A stretch of 39,240 bases of DNA from Victivallis vadensis (GTDB lineage Bacteria > Verrucomicrobiota > Kiritimatiellia > UBA8416 > CAMCYG01), in assembly GCA_945883775.1 (NCBI GenBank), contig CAMCYG010000008.1, forward strand, positions 1-39,240, in the 5' to 3' direction. Both the position numbers and the translations under genes were made by a program. Below, piece by piece: positions 1 to 9,860 of the stretch (the first letter of the stretch is position 1; every line of letters begins with the position of its first letter). The notes under the pieces were generated by a model that worked only from the letters and a program-made list of their open reading frames with translations, was not told the origin of the DNA and searched no databases.

Positions 1-1
1 T

Positions 2-142
2 TCATCCCGGCCTAAAGAGGCAAACACTGGGGATTTTGCTGAGTATATGCGTAAGCACGGCGAGACAGAAGAGCTCAAGGCGAAGAAGCAACGAGTGCAA
101 GAATACGAGGATCAGCGCAGGAAAGAAGGCCGGGAGTATTGA
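2..142 (+). CDS. C-terminal end of an unidentified protein (truncated by window start)
   Basis: Open frame from position 2 reads SSRPKEANTGDFAEYMRKHGETEELKAKKQRVQEYEDQRRKEGREY then TGA at 140-142; charged coiled-coil-like tail. Confidence 0.5.
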   Translation, partial: SSRPKEANTGDFAEYMRKHGETEELKAKKQRVQEYEDQRRKEGREY

Positions 143-163
143 TAGAGCCTGCGTTTTTCTCTT

Positions 164-3100
164 TTACTTCTTAAAGTCCTGCCAGCGCGGCTTCTCGCGT
201 GATGGTGAGATGGACTTGGTCGTCACGTAGACGCTCTTTTCGCCGAGAACATGTTCTATTTCCTGAGTGAATTTATCCGTTGCGGTAACCTTGAACTCCC
301 TGCCAGTGTCCATGAGGAGTTTTGTTCCGTCATCCAGTATGAGCCATATTCCCAGTGGGATGGGCCCGTTGTTGGATTTGATTATCCGGTCGACGGAAGA
401 AAACAGTTCCTCGTCCCTGGCTTGGGCCTCTGTGATGTGTATATGCATCTGGGCTGTCAGAAGTTCAGATGTTTTCTCTATGGGATATATATCCCGCGCG
501 ACGATCTTGGGCTTGCTGTCCTTGTAGTTAACTTCGCCCTGTACGAGAACAGCCCGTTCGGGCGTCAGCAGGTCACTGTATTGATCGTAAGTCTTGTTGT
601 AGACGGTAAGCTCGATGGAGCCGTCAAGGTCTTCAAGGAGAGCGGTGGCCCAGGTCTTCTGGGTTTCCTTGGTGACGCGTTTCTGAATAGATGAAATGAT
701 TCCGCCGATGGTGGTATAGACATGTTCACGTCCCTCGTTTTGTTCACGCTGTTCGATCAGCTGTGTCACGCTGGCGAGGTGGTACCGGCTTATCAGCTTC
801 GCGAATTTCTTGAGCGGATGTCCGCTCATGTACATGCCCAGCAATTCCTTCTCGGCCGTCAACATCTCGCTCTCGTGCATTGCCGGGCAGTCGGGGAGGT
901 CATCAGACTTGAACATCTCGCCAAAAAGTGAGCCTTGCCCGGTCGCTTTACCGATGCGATTCTCCTCTGAGCGTTTCATTGCGAAATCTATACCGTTGAA
1001 TAGTTTGGCACGGTTATTGTCGATGCTGCTGAATGCGCCGCATCGCACAAGGCTCTCAATTATTTTCTTGTTTGCTCCATGCGAGCCTAATCGTGAACAG
1101 AAATCCACCAGGCTTTTGTACGGACCATTCTTTTGTCGTTCCGTGCGAATTTCCTGCGAGATTCCTTCTCCCACATTCTTAATGCCTGCAAGCCCGAAAA
1201 TAACGCTGTTTTTCGCCGGCTTAAATCTCGTTTCGCTGATGTTCACATCCGGGGCCTGTACATTCAGGCCCATGTCCTCGGTTTCGGAGATAAAGACAGT
1301 CAGTTTCTCTGTATTGCCGATTTCACAGGAGAGCAGTGCCGACATGAATTCTTCAGGATAATTCGCCTTTAGATAGGCAGTCTGATACGAGATGATCCCG
1401 TAGCCTGCGCTATGGGATTTATTGAAGCCGTAGCCTGCGAATTTCTCCATGAGATCAAAGATGGTTCCGGCAAGTTCTTCCTTGATGTGTGTGGTGTTTT
1501 TACATCCGGCCACAAATTTGTCGCGCTCCAGAGCCATGGCTTCCTTTTTCTTCTTTCCCATGGCTCTGCGCAGGAGGTCGGCCTGTCCGAGCGAATAGCC
1601 GGCAAGTACGTTGGCAACCTTCTGCACCTGTTCCTGGTATACTATAACTCCGTGCGTCTCTTTTAGTATTGGTTCGAGAAGCGGATGCGGATATGTGAGC
1701 TTGGCCTTTCCGTGCTTGCGGTTAACGTAGTCGTCAATCATTCCGCCTTCCATAGGGCCTGGTCGGTATAGCGCTATCATGGCGATAAGGTCTTCGATTC
1801 TGTTAATCTGAACCTTTCTGATCAGCTCCCGCATTCCTGGACTTTCAAGTTGGAACACGCCGACTGTATCGCCCCTGCTGAGCAGGTCATATGTTGGCTT
1901 GTCTTCGTAGGGTATCTTTTCCAAATCAATGACTACGTTTCTGTACTGCTTGATCAGCTCCAGAGCCTCGTTGATCACGGTCAGGGTCTTCAGGCCGAGG
2001 AAGTCCATCTTGAGCAGGCCGATCTCGCCTAGCGGCTCCATGGAGTACTGGGTGATGATCTCCTTGTCTTTATCGCGTGCCAGCGGGACGATTTCTATGA
2101 GCGGTTTTTCTCCGATGACAACGCCGGCGGCATGAGTGCCGGCATTTCTGTACAGGCCCTCTATTACCATTCCGTGATCGATGATTTTGCGGTATTCCTT
2201 GTTGCTATCATATGCATCCTTGAACTCGGGACTGTCTTTCAATGCTGATTCAAGGGTGGTATCAGGCTTTCCTGGTATCATCTTTGCCAGTTTATCGCAG
2301 TCGGCAAAGGGTACTTCCAGTACCCTGCCCAGGTCACGGACCACCATTTTTGCGCCGAGCGATCCGAATGTTATGATCTGTGCTACGTTGTCGCGTCCGT
2401 ATTTCTGTTTTACGTACTCGATCACCTCTCCGCGTCTGGATTGGCAGAAGTCTATATCAAAGTCCGGCGGAGATACGCGTTCAGGATTAAGGAAACGTTC
2501 GAATATGAGGCCATAGCGCAGGGGGTCGATCGATGTTATGCCCATAAGGTATGCGGCCATACTGCCGCCACCTGATCCGCGCCCCGGCCCGACAGGGATA
2601 TTGTGATCTTTGGCGAACTTGATGAAGTCCCATACAACCAGGTAATAATTTATGAAGCCTGTCTTTTCTATGATGCCGGTCTCGTACTCGAATCTGGCTA
2701 CGATTTCTTTTTCCGCGGTATCTTTTGGCTTTTCGGGGTCTTTTATGCCGTAGTGATGCTTCATTCCTTCGTGGCATATCTTACGGAAATACTGCTTCTG
2801 CGTTGTCCCTTCCGGCAGCTTGTATATAGGGAAATGAAGCTTTCCGAATTCCAGTTCGACATTGCACCGTTCGGCTATCCGGAGTGTGATGTCGAGAGAG
2901 TCCGGCAGTTCCTTGAACAGGTGTTCCATCTCTGCGCGGGACTTCATGTAGAATTCGTTTGTGTGATAACACATCCGGGTCGGATCGCTCATCACTGTCT
3001 GGGTCTGGATGCAGAGCATCAGTTCGTGTGCTTCAGCGTGTTCTTTCTTGAGATAATGAACATCGTTGGTTGCGACGAGCGGTATTTTTGTTTTTGCCGA

Positions 3101-3685
3101 TACCTTGACCATCTGCTTGTTGACGTCCTTCTGCTCGGGCAGTGAATGATCCTGAAGTTCCAGGAAGAAGTTGTCTTTGCCGAGAATGTCTGCATATTCT
3201 CCTGCCGCTCGGACTGCTTCGTCGAAGTTGCCGTCTACCAGGTAAGATGCTACTTCGCCTTTGAGGCAGGCGGACATGCCGATGAGCCCCTTTGAGTATT
3301 GCGCAAGAAGCTCCTTGTCGATCCGCGGCTTGTAGTAGAATCCGTCAAGGTGCGCGGTGGAGATGAGTTTAACGAGGTTGGTGTATCCAACGTTGCTGGT
3401 TGCCAGAAGGACGAGATGGTTGATGCCTGCCCGCCCGCCTTCGGCCTTTCTGTCTTTGTGACTGCCGGGGGCGACATAGGTCTCGCATCCGATGATGGGC
3501 TTGATGCCCGCTTTAACCGCTGATTTGTAGAAATCCACTGCGCCGTACATTACGCCGTGATCGGTAATGGCGACAGCCGGCATGTTCATCTCGTTTGCGC
3601 CGTTCATGACATCCTCTACGCGGCATGCTCCGTCAAGCATGCTGTAGGCTGTGTGCAGGTGAAGATGTACGAAATTCTTGCTCAT
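164..3685 (-). CDS. dnaE: DNA polymerase III subunit alpha
   Basis: 1173 aa ORF; N-terminal PHP domain (FVHLHLHTAYSMLDGA), PDFDIDF and GPGRGSGGGS motifs, YQEQVQKVANVLAGYSLGQADLLRRAMGKKK typical of bacterial DnaE. Confidence 0.98.
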   Translation of the reverse strand: MSKNFVHLHLHTAYSMLDGACRVEDVMNGANEMNMPAVAITDHGVMYGAVDFYKSAVKAGIKPIIGCETYVAPGSHKDRKAEGGRAGINHLVLLATSNVGYTNLVKLISTAHLDGFYYKPRIDKELLAQYSKGLIGMSACLKGEVASYLVDGNFDEAVRAAGEYADILGKDNFFLELQDHSLPEQKDVNKQMVKVSAKTKIPLVATNDVHYLKKEHAEAHELMLCIQTQTVMSDPTRMCYHTNEFYMKSRAEMEHLFKELPDSLDITLRIAERCNVELEFGKLHFPIYKLPEGTTQKQYFRKICHEGMKHHYGIKDPEKPKDTAEKEIVARFEYETGIIEKTGFINYYLVVWDFIKFAKDHNIPVGPGRGSGGGSMAAYLMGITSIDPLRYGLIFERFLNPERVSPPDFDIDFCQSRRGEVIEYVKQKYGRDNVAQIITFGSLGAKMVVRDLGRVLEVPFADCDKLAKMIPGKPDTTLESALKDSPEFKDAYDSNKEYRKIIDHGMVIEGLYRNAGTHAAGVVIGEKPLIEIVPLARDKDKEIITQYSMEPLGEIGLLKMDFLGLKTLTVINEALELIKQYRNVVIDLEKIPYEDKPTYDLLSRGDTVGVFQLESPGMRELIRKVQINRIEDLIAMIALYRPGPMEGGMIDDYVNRKHGKAKLTYPHPLLEPILKETHGVIVYQEQVQKVANVLAGYSLGQADLLRRAMGKKKKEAMALERDKFVAGCKNTTHIKEELAGTIFDLMEKFAGYGFNKSHSAGYGIISYQTAYLKANYPEEFMSALLSCEIGNTEKLTVFISETEDMGLNVQAPDVNISETRFKPAKNSVIFGLAGIKNVGEGISQEIRTERQKNGPYKSLVDFCSRLGSHGANKKIIESLVRCGAFSSIDNNRAKLFNGIDFAMKRSEENRIGKATGQGSLFGEMFKSDDLPDCPAMHESEMLTAEKELLGMYMSGHPLKKFAKLISRYHLASVTQLIEQREQNEGREHVYTTIGGIISSIQKRVTKETQKTWATALLEDLDGSIELTVYNKTYDQYSDLLTPERAVLVQGEVNYKDSKPKIVARDIYPIEKTSELLTAQMHIHITEAQARDEELFSSVDRIIKSNNGPIPLGIWLILDDGTKLLMDTGREFKVTATDKFTQEIEHVLGEKSVYVTTKSISPSREKPRWQDFKK

Positions 3686-3796
3686 GGCGGATTATTGTAT
3701 AGCGCATCGGCTTGCATAAAGCGAGAGAAGAAACACAAAGAGAAATAAGTTGTTGTTGAAAAGGCGGTTAGGTTGTATATTTCAAAATATATTTAG

Positions 3797-4177
3797 GTGA
3801 GGAGGTTCTTAATGATGAAGACGGGTTCATATTTCGCTATATTGTTTATGTCGTTGGCATGTGTGATTCTTACGGTGGCTTTAGTGGTAATGGGGCACAA
3901 CAATCAGAAGCTGCAGCTTAAATTGCAGGCCCAGCAACAGGTTCTTAGCCAGGGAGTGTTGGGCCCTCAGGCGCAGCAGATCAGCGGTGCTTTATTGCAG
4001 ACTCTGGCTGAAGCGGCAGCAGATAATTTGGAAATACGCCAGATGATGGAGAAGCATGGATATCGCATCCCTGAGGCAAAGGCGTCAGCCTCGAAGGAGG
4101 ATAACAAAAAGGCTGTAAAGACGGCCGATAAGGGTAAACAAGCAGGTAAAGCTAAGTCTGCGGAGGTGAATCAATGA
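3797..4177 (+). CDS. Small single-TM hypothetical protein with Lys/Ala-rich tail
   Basis: N-terminal TM (YFAILFMSLACVILTVALVVMG) followed by Gln/Leu coiled coil; stop overlaps start of next gene (ATGA). Confidence 0.75.
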   Translation: MRRFLMMKTGSYFAILFMSLACVILTVALVVMGHNNQKLQLKLQAQQQVLSQGVLGPQAQQISGALLQTLAEAAADNLEIRQMMEKHGYRIPEAKASASKEDNKKAVKTADKGKQAGKAKSAEVNQ

Positions 4178-4518
4178 GTGACGCACCGGAAACAATCACA
4201 AACCAGTATACGGCATTCTGGCCGATTTTTCTGTTGGCTCTGAGTATTGGCATACTAATTACCTGGCAGGTGCTGCTTGCGGGGCAGCAGCATGTTAGCC
4301 TGCAGAGGGCGGCGGAGCAGCAGGCTCTCGCGACACAGCAGGCGGCTCAGGCTGAAGGCAGATTGCAAGCGATAATGATGGATCTGGTGGAGTTGTCTCG
4401 TGGTAATTCTGAGGCGCTGGCCATAGTAAAGAAATATGGCATCAAGATAAATCCTCCGGCAGATTCGTCCCCGGTTATGCCTTCTCCTGTGGGAGCTTCC
4501 GACAAGACAGGCAAGTAA
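4174..4518 (+). CDS. Small single-TM hypothetical protein, apparently paralogous to the upstream gene
   Basis: TM (FWPIFLLALSIGILITWQVLLAG) plus Gln/Ala-rich helix and LVELSRGNSEALAIVKKYGIKI tail; ATGA overlap with upstream ORF. Confidence 0.75.
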   Translation: MSDAPETITNQYTAFWPIFLLALSIGILITWQVLLAGQQHVSLQRAAEQQALATQQAAQAEGRLQAIMMDLVELSRGNSEALAIVKKYGIKINPPADSSPVMPSPVGASDKTGK

Positions 4519-4524
4519 GAAGAT

Positions 4525-5103
4525 TCAATATTTTCGGATCACTGTTTTTACGACGCCGGCTATTTCCAGCGAGTCTTTTGGGCGGATTGTTTGGTATTTA
4601 GAGTTGGCTGGCTCGAGGCGTACATTCTTACCGTCCCTGAAGTAATACTTGATAGTCCATTCACCGTCCACATTCGCGATAACGATATCGTTGTTTTTCG
4701 GCTGACATCCCCGTTCGATAAGGACAAGATCACCGGGATGGATGCCGGCGTTTATCATCGAATCGCCCGATACTTTAAGCATGAAAGTGGCATCAGGTTT
4801 GTCGATTAGGAATTCGTCGAGGCTGATAGTGTCGAGCAATTCCTCCTCGGCGGGTGAGGGGAAGCCTGCCTGTATTGCTCCGAGCAGGCGAACCTGTCCG
4901 GTTATTCGCCCTGAAAGAGAGATCTTCCGGCTTTTGATGCTTATGTACCCTTCAGATTCCAGGCGCCTTAGAAGGCCGTAGACGGCGTTCTTCGATTTAT
5001 AATTGAACAGCTTAAGCATCTCGTTATAGCCCGGAACGCGCCTCTCACGAGAGTAGAAGTCCTTCAGAGCTGACACTTTTTCGTTCTTGTTTGTTTTTCT
5101 CAT
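4525..5103 (-). CDS. lexA: LexA-like transcriptional repressor (S24 peptidase family)
   Basis: N-terminal winged-helix-like region, Ala-Gly cleavage site (GAIQAGFPSPAEE), catalytic Ser in VSGDSM, catalytic Lys region EWTIKYY. Confidence 0.88.
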   Translation of the reverse strand: MRKTNKNEKVSALKDFYSRERRVPGYNEMLKLFNYKSKNAVYGLLRRLESEGYISIKSRKISLSGRITGQVRLLGAIQAGFPSPAEEELLDTISLDEFLIDKPDATFMLKVSGDSMINAGIHPGDLVLIERGCQPKNNDIVIANVDGEWTIKYYFRDGKNVRLEPANSKYQTIRPKDSLEIAGVVKTVIRKY

Positions 5104-5336
5104 GCTTCATCCGCAGTTGGCTGATTGACAAGGTTTCATAAAGAATATTTCCAGGCACTTTGACAAACAAAACAGCATGAGGCAATCTTCAAGTGCGAGT
5201 CTGTCGCAGTTTTCAGCCCTGAGCCTTTCTTGTTGCAGCTGCGCCTGTGCAATGCGCCCCATGTCATATGCGCCGCTGAAAACGGCTGGCCATTCGGCTG
5301 TTGATTTGTTCGCGTGGCGGGCATACACTTTTTGCC

Positions 5337-6614
5337 ATGTCAACGGGAGAAACAAAAATGAATGCCACCGGGAATCGTTCATTCCACACCATGTGCAAGC
5401 CGCACGGATCAATCTGCAATCTGGATTGTTCATATTGTTTCTACCTGAGCAGGGAAGCTCTGTTAGGGTCAGAGAGTGGCTTCAGGATGGCAGATCGTGT
5501 TCTTGAGGAGTATGTAAGGCAGTATATCGGCGGGGTCGATACGCGGGAGGTGATTTTCTCATGGCAGGGCGGGGAACCCTCTCTCATGGGGTTGGACTTT
5601 TTCACCAGGGTAGTCGAGCTTCAGAAGAAATATGCAAAGCCTGGTCAGACGATTTTGAATGATCTGCAATCCAACTGCACTCTTCTTGATGATAAGTGGT
5701 GCGAGTTCCTGAAGGAGAATAACTTCCTTGTGGGCTTAAGCATCGATGGCCCGCGTGACTTGCATGACCGGTACCGTAAAGACAAGGGTGGTGGGAAGAC
5801 TTTCGACAGGGTGATGGCGTCGGTAAAGCTTCTAAGAAAGCATGGGGTCGAGTTCAACACCCTTACCTGTCTTAATAGGGCAAATGCAAGGGAGCCTCTC
5901 AGGGTCTATAAATTCCTGCGTGATGAGGTAAAATCCGAGAGAATACAGTTCATACCCATAGTCGAGCCGAATATATTCAAGACAGTCGCGCCGGGGCTTT
6001 GGGACAAGAAGGGGCTTCCCAAGCTTGGTTCTAAGGAGGCAAAGCCCGGGAAAGACGGATCTTATGTCCATGACTGGAGCGTGGATCCTGATGATTTCGG
6101 TGATTTTATGTGTGCAGTATTTGATGAATGGTACCGAAAGGATTTCGGTAAGGTGTTTGTCTATTTCTTCGAAACCGCCATTGCCCAGTGGATGGGCGGC
6201 ATGGCTTCGCTATGCGTGTTTGCGCCGTCGTGCGGGAGAGGCGTTATGCTTGAGCATGACGGCAAGGTTTATTCCTGCGACCACTATGGCTATCCGGAAT
6301 ACATGCTTGGCAGTATTATGGAAACGCCGCTGGACCAGTTGGTTGCCTGTCATAGACAGACCGAGTTCGGCAATGATAAGCACATGCGCCTGCCGCGATA
6401 TTGTCGTGACTGCCAGTATGTCTTTGCGTGTAATGGTGAATGCCCTAAGAACAGATTCCTTCTTGCGCCTGACGGCGCGCCTGGGTTGAACTATCTGTGC
6501 TCAGGCCTGAAGAAGTATTTTGCGCATATAGACTCGTATATTGACGAGATTATAAGGAGGTTGGACGCAAAGAGCCAAGAGGCGGGTAATCAGAAATTCC
6601 AACTTGGGTTATAG
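5337..6614 (+). CDS. Radical SAM/SPASM protein, anaerobic sulfatase-maturating enzyme family
   Basis: CNLDCSYCFYL (CX3CX2C), SWQGGEPSLMGLDFF, SPASM cysteines (CDHYGYPEYMLG..., CRDCQYVFACNGECPKNRF). ORF extends to 5301; ATG at 5337 or 5358 is more likely. Confidence 0.9.
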   Translation: MSTGETKMNATGNRSFHTMCKPHGSICNLDCSYCFYLSREALLGSESGFRMADRVLEEYVRQYIGGVDTREVIFSWQGGEPSLMGLDFFTRVVELQKKYAKPGQTILNDLQSNCTLLDDKWCEFLKENNFLVGLSIDGPRDLHDRYRKDKGGGKTFDRVMASVKLLRKHGVEFNTLTCLNRANAREPLRVYKFLRDEVKSERIQFIPIVEPNIFKTVAPGLWDKKGLPKLGSKEAKPGKDGSYVHDWSVDPDDFGDFMCAVFDEWYRKDFGKVFVYFFETAIAQWMGGMASLCVFAPSCGRGVMLEHDGKVYSCDHYGYPEYMLGSIMETPLDQLVACHRQTEFGNDKHMRLPRYCRDCQYVFACNGECPKNRFLLAPDGAPGLNYLCSGLKKYFAHIDSYIDEIIRRLDAKSQEAGNQKFQLGL

Positions 6615-6672
6615 CCAGAATAGTTGAGGAAAGACTTGGCATTCCGGTGGTGACTGCAGAGGGGAGACGAAA

Positions 6673-7452
6673 ATGATATTTGCTGGAATTGATGCCGGGT
6701 CAAGGGCGATAAAGATAGTGCTATTCGATTCGGATAAGAAGAGAGTGATAGGACACAGTATCTGTGACCAGTCTGCTAAACAGACGAAGGCGGCGAAGGA
6801 TCTGTTTGCTAAATTGCTTAAGAAGCACCGACTGAGGAGGTCTGATATTGCAGGTGTTGTGGCTACCGGCTATGGCAGGTCGGCAATCAATTTCGCGTCT
6901 GACGCCGTAACGGAGATAACATGCCATGCAAAAGGAGTGCGTTATTTTGTGCCGGATGCCGCCACGGTCATCGATATCGGCGGTCAGGACAGCAAGGTTA
7001 TTAAGATCGATAAAGCTGGATTGGTGTATGATTTCGCGATGAATGACCGGTGTGCTGCTGGGACTGGCAGGTTTCTGGAGGTCGTTGCCCAGCGGCTTGG
7101 TGTCGGTTTGGGTGATTATGGCCTGCTTGCAAAAAAAAGCACAAAGCCGGCACAGATAAGCAGTATGTGTGTGGTGTTTGCAGAGACGGAGATAATAAGC
7201 CTTCTGGCTTCAGGCAAGAAAGAATCGGATATAGCGGCTGGGATACAGCATGCAATAATCTCACGCGTGGTGTCGATGGCCGGAGGCGGCATGGCTGGGC
7301 CGATAATATTCACGGGTGGTGTGGCATTGGTCGGAGGAATGAAGGCGGCCTTGGAGAAGACTCTGTCCTCTCGCGTACAAGTGTGCGAAATGGCGCAATA
7401 TACAGGCGCCGTCGGGGCGGCACTGTTGGCTGTCGAGAAAAGAAAGTCTTAG
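6673..7452 (+). CDS. 2-hydroxyacyl-CoA dehydratase activase / BadF-BcrA-type ATPase
   Basis: GIDAGSRAIKIVLFD, VATGYGR, IDIGGQDSKVIKI, NDRCAAGTGRFLEVVA, CVVFAETEIISLLA: hallmark ASKHA activase motifs. Confidence 0.92.
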   Translation: MIFAGIDAGSRAIKIVLFDSDKKRVIGHSICDQSAKQTKAAKDLFAKLLKKHRLRRSDIAGVVATGYGRSAINFASDAVTEITCHAKGVRYFVPDAATVIDIGGQDSKVIKIDKAGLVYDFAMNDRCAAGTGRFLEVVAQRLGVGLGDYGLLAKKSTKPAQISSMCVVFAETEIISLLASGKKESDIAAGIQHAIISRVVSMAGGGMAGPIIFTGGVALVGGMKAALEKTLSSRVQVCEMAQYTGAVGAALLAVEKRKS

Positions 7453-7484
7453 TGAATATTGCACGCAAAGCGTGCAATATTCAC
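7452..7484 (+). terminator. Perfect 15-bp stem with AAA loop directly at the activase stop codon; possible terminator or mRNA-end structure (no clear U-tract)
   Basis: GTGAATATTGCACGC-AAA-GCGTGCAATATTCAC. Confidence 0.5.
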
Positions 7485-7986
7485 CATCAGGGCGGGAAAG
7501 AGCCTGTTCCTTCGGGCTCTACGGGGTTTAGCCACATAGTTTTGCACCTACATGGTGCAGAATTATGGTGATAAGCAGTTATCACGTGTTTAATATCGGA
7601 CGTGTAGGATTGTTCACGAAATATTTCTCGTAGCTTGCCGGCGCGGGGGGGGTGTTCATAACCTGTTTATAAGTTGTTGCTAACATTTAATTGACAGTCT
7701 GCCAGGTGGGGAGAATGGGTTGCTATTGGGAATGTCGGACGCGCTATGTCCTTCTGATGCATATGTTGTAACAATCACAACAGCAATACGTTACAAGATT
7801 AGTGAGCCGTGTCTGGCTTTGTCGAGTTTAGGGCTTGTAAGTAAAAACCCTACAAAACATTGCATTTATGGGGTTTTTGCTTGTCTTGTCAATACTAGTG
7901 AAAAGGCCTGTTCACTAGTCTGCAGTTCTCTTGAGATGGCCAATGAATACCTTGCATCGATATATCATGTTGGATATGGTAATTGC

Positions 7987-9816
7987 ATGAGTGTCTCGAA
8001 AATAAGAGTTCTTCCAATCAATGTTGCGAACAAGATCGCGGCAGGCGAAGTTGTTGAACGTCCGTCTTCGATCCTGAAGGAGCTTGTCGAGAATGCCGTA
8101 GATTCGGGAGCCAAGAGGGTGGATGTTGAGGTCGTCGATGGCGGCAGGAAGCTGGTGGCCGTTAGTGACGACGGATGCGGCATGACGAGGGATGATGCCA
8201 TTTTGTCTATTGAGCGACATGCGACCAGCAAGATCTCCGACGTGGATGACATCGAGAAAATAAACTCGCTGGGATTCCGGGGTGAAGCGCTGGCGGCAAT
8301 ATCGTCTGTCTCAAGGATGCGGCTGGTGACCTGTGCGCAAGGCGAAAAAGTTGGGACAGAGATTCTGATTTCTGCCGGAACAATCAACGATGTAAAAGAT
8401 ATTGGGTGCCCGAACGGGACAAGGATTGAGATCCGTGACATATTTTTTAACGTCCCTGTTCGGCGCAAATTCCTGCGTTCCCAGCAGACTGAACTTGCCA
8501 ATATCAAGAATGAGTTCATCATCCAGTCACTGTCACGTACAAATGTGGCGATGAGCCTGCTGATAGACGGGTATGAGACATACCGCCTGCCTGCCTGCGC
8601 TGATCTTGCGGATAGGCTCGTATCGCTGTTTGGAAGCGATTATGTGCGTAATCTGAAGAAGCTGGATTATTCTGGTGGCGAGGTGTCGGTTAGTGGCTAT
8701 GCAAGCCTGCCTTCTTTTAGCAGATCTGACCGCACAGAGCAGTATGTGTTCATCAACGGCCGTGCCACCAGCGCTGCTGTGCTCGCCTATGCGATCAGGG
8801 GTGGCTATCATACACTGCTTCCGCAGGACAGGCATCCTGTGGTTTTTCTTTTCATCGACATGCCTTTCGATAAGGTGGATGTCAATGTCCATCCCACCAA
8901 GAAAGAGGTGAGATTCCGGGAGCCTTCCGCTGTTCGCGATGCTGTTGTCTCGTGTGTAAAGCAGGCATTGACCACGCCTCAAACAGAAATACAGTCCAAA
9001 GACGTCTCGATCCATGGTTCAGCTGGGTCTGTGCCTGTGCATATAAATGTTATCCAAGAGCAGATGCTCATAAAAGACATGCCTGTAACGCAGGCCTTTA
9101 AATATCCGGGAATCCAGACGCTGGTCAGGTCCGGCGTTATACCAGCGGCATTGAACGACAGGTCTGATGCTCCGGAACGGTCAGGCAAGATGGCTGGCAG
9201 TACGACAGATCCATCTCCGTCGGGTTCTGTTGCTCCATGGTCCTGGTGCAGGGTGATGGGGCAGGTCGGTAATCTTTATGTCATCCTGGAAACAGAGGGT
9301 GGGATGGTCCTGATGGATCCGCATGCCGCTCATGAGCGTGTTCTTTATGAGAGATTTATGGCGGCTATTATTCATGGCTCGCTCCAAACGCAGGCGTTGC
9401 TGATGCCGGAAAATGTACAGATGCGCCCCAGGATGGCACAGGTTACCAGGGATAATATTGATATCCTGAAGTCTATGGGATTTGGAATAGCAGAGTTTGG
9501 TGGTGACAACTTTGTGCTGGACGTACTGCCTGCTGTATTGTCAGGGGCATCGGGGTTGGCATTGCTCGAGTCGATAGCGCTGGAGATCGAAGAGGTTGGT
9601 GCGCGTACCGGAAAAGAGGACGCAATCCGTGAGATTATTGCTAAATCCGCCTGTAAGGCCGCAGTGAAGGCTCAGGATAAATTATCAGTGCGGGAGATTG
9701 AACAGCTTGTTATAGATCTTGCATCAGTAAACATGCCTTATACCTGCCCGCACGGAAGACCTACGCTTATCTTCATGTCACTGCACGAGCTCAATAAAAA
9801 GTTCGGGCGCGAATAG
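7987..9816 (+). CDS. mutL: DNA mismatch repair protein MutL
   Basis: IRVLPINVANKIAAGEVVERPSSILKELVENAVDSGAKRVDVEV, SDDGCGM, LGFRGEALAAISSVS, GTRIEIRDIFFNVPVRRKFL; C-terminal ACKAAVKAQDKLS and CPHGRPTLI. ORF is open from 7720 but homology begins at MSVSKIRVLP. Confidence 0.97.
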   Translation: MSVSKIRVLPINVANKIAAGEVVERPSSILKELVENAVDSGAKRVDVEVVDGGRKLVAVSDDGCGMTRDDAILSIERHATSKISDVDDIEKINSLGFRGEALAAISSVSRMRLVTCAQGEKVGTEILISAGTINDVKDIGCPNGTRIEIRDIFFNVPVRRKFLRSQQTELANIKNEFIIQSLSRTNVAMSLLIDGYETYRLPACADLADRLVSLFGSDYVRNLKKLDYSGGEVSVSGYASLPSFSRSDRTEQYVFINGRATSAAVLAYAIRGGYHTLLPQDRHPVVFLFIDMPFDKVDVNVHPTKKEVRFREPSAVRDAVVSCVKQALTTPQTEIQSKDVSIHGSAGSVPVHINVIQEQMLIKDMPVTQAFKYPGIQTLVRSGVIPAALNDRSDAPERSGKMAGSTTDPSPSGSVAPWSWCRVMGQVGNLYVILETEGGMVLMDPHAAHERVLYERFMAAIIHGSLQTQALLMPENVQMRPRMAQVTRDNIDILKSMGFGIAEFGGDNFVLDVLPAVLSGASGLALLESIALEIEEVGARTGKEDAIREIIAKSACKAAVKAQDKLSVREIEQLVIDLASVNMPYTCPHGRPTLIFMSLHELNKKFGRE

Positions 9817-9860
9817 GCGGAATTTGGCTTCTGCAGTGCTGAACTAAAAATAGAATTTCT

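Noticed and set aside
810-1361. Long + strand ORFs opposite dnaE (e.g. 183 aa, also 2603-3145)
   Set aside because: Antisense shadow of a clearly identified dnaE; low-complexity, no domain.
5107-5433. Minus-strand ORF ending 4 bp before the lexA-like start
   Set aside because: Overlaps the start of the SPASM gene and lacks recognisable features. A shorter 51-aa version (MGRIAQAQLQQERLRAENCD...) is possible, but coding evidence is insufficient.
7650-7690. DnaA-box-like strings (TGTTCATAA, TGTTTATAA) in the mutL spacer suggesting an origin
   Set aside because: They deviate from TTATNCACA at key positions, and no dnaA/dnaN or AT-rich unwinding cluster is present.
7720-7986. N-terminal extension of MutL (89 aa)
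   Set aside because: MutL homology starts at MSVSKIRVLP (7987); the extension overlaps hairpin-rich DNA and has no MutL-like sequence.
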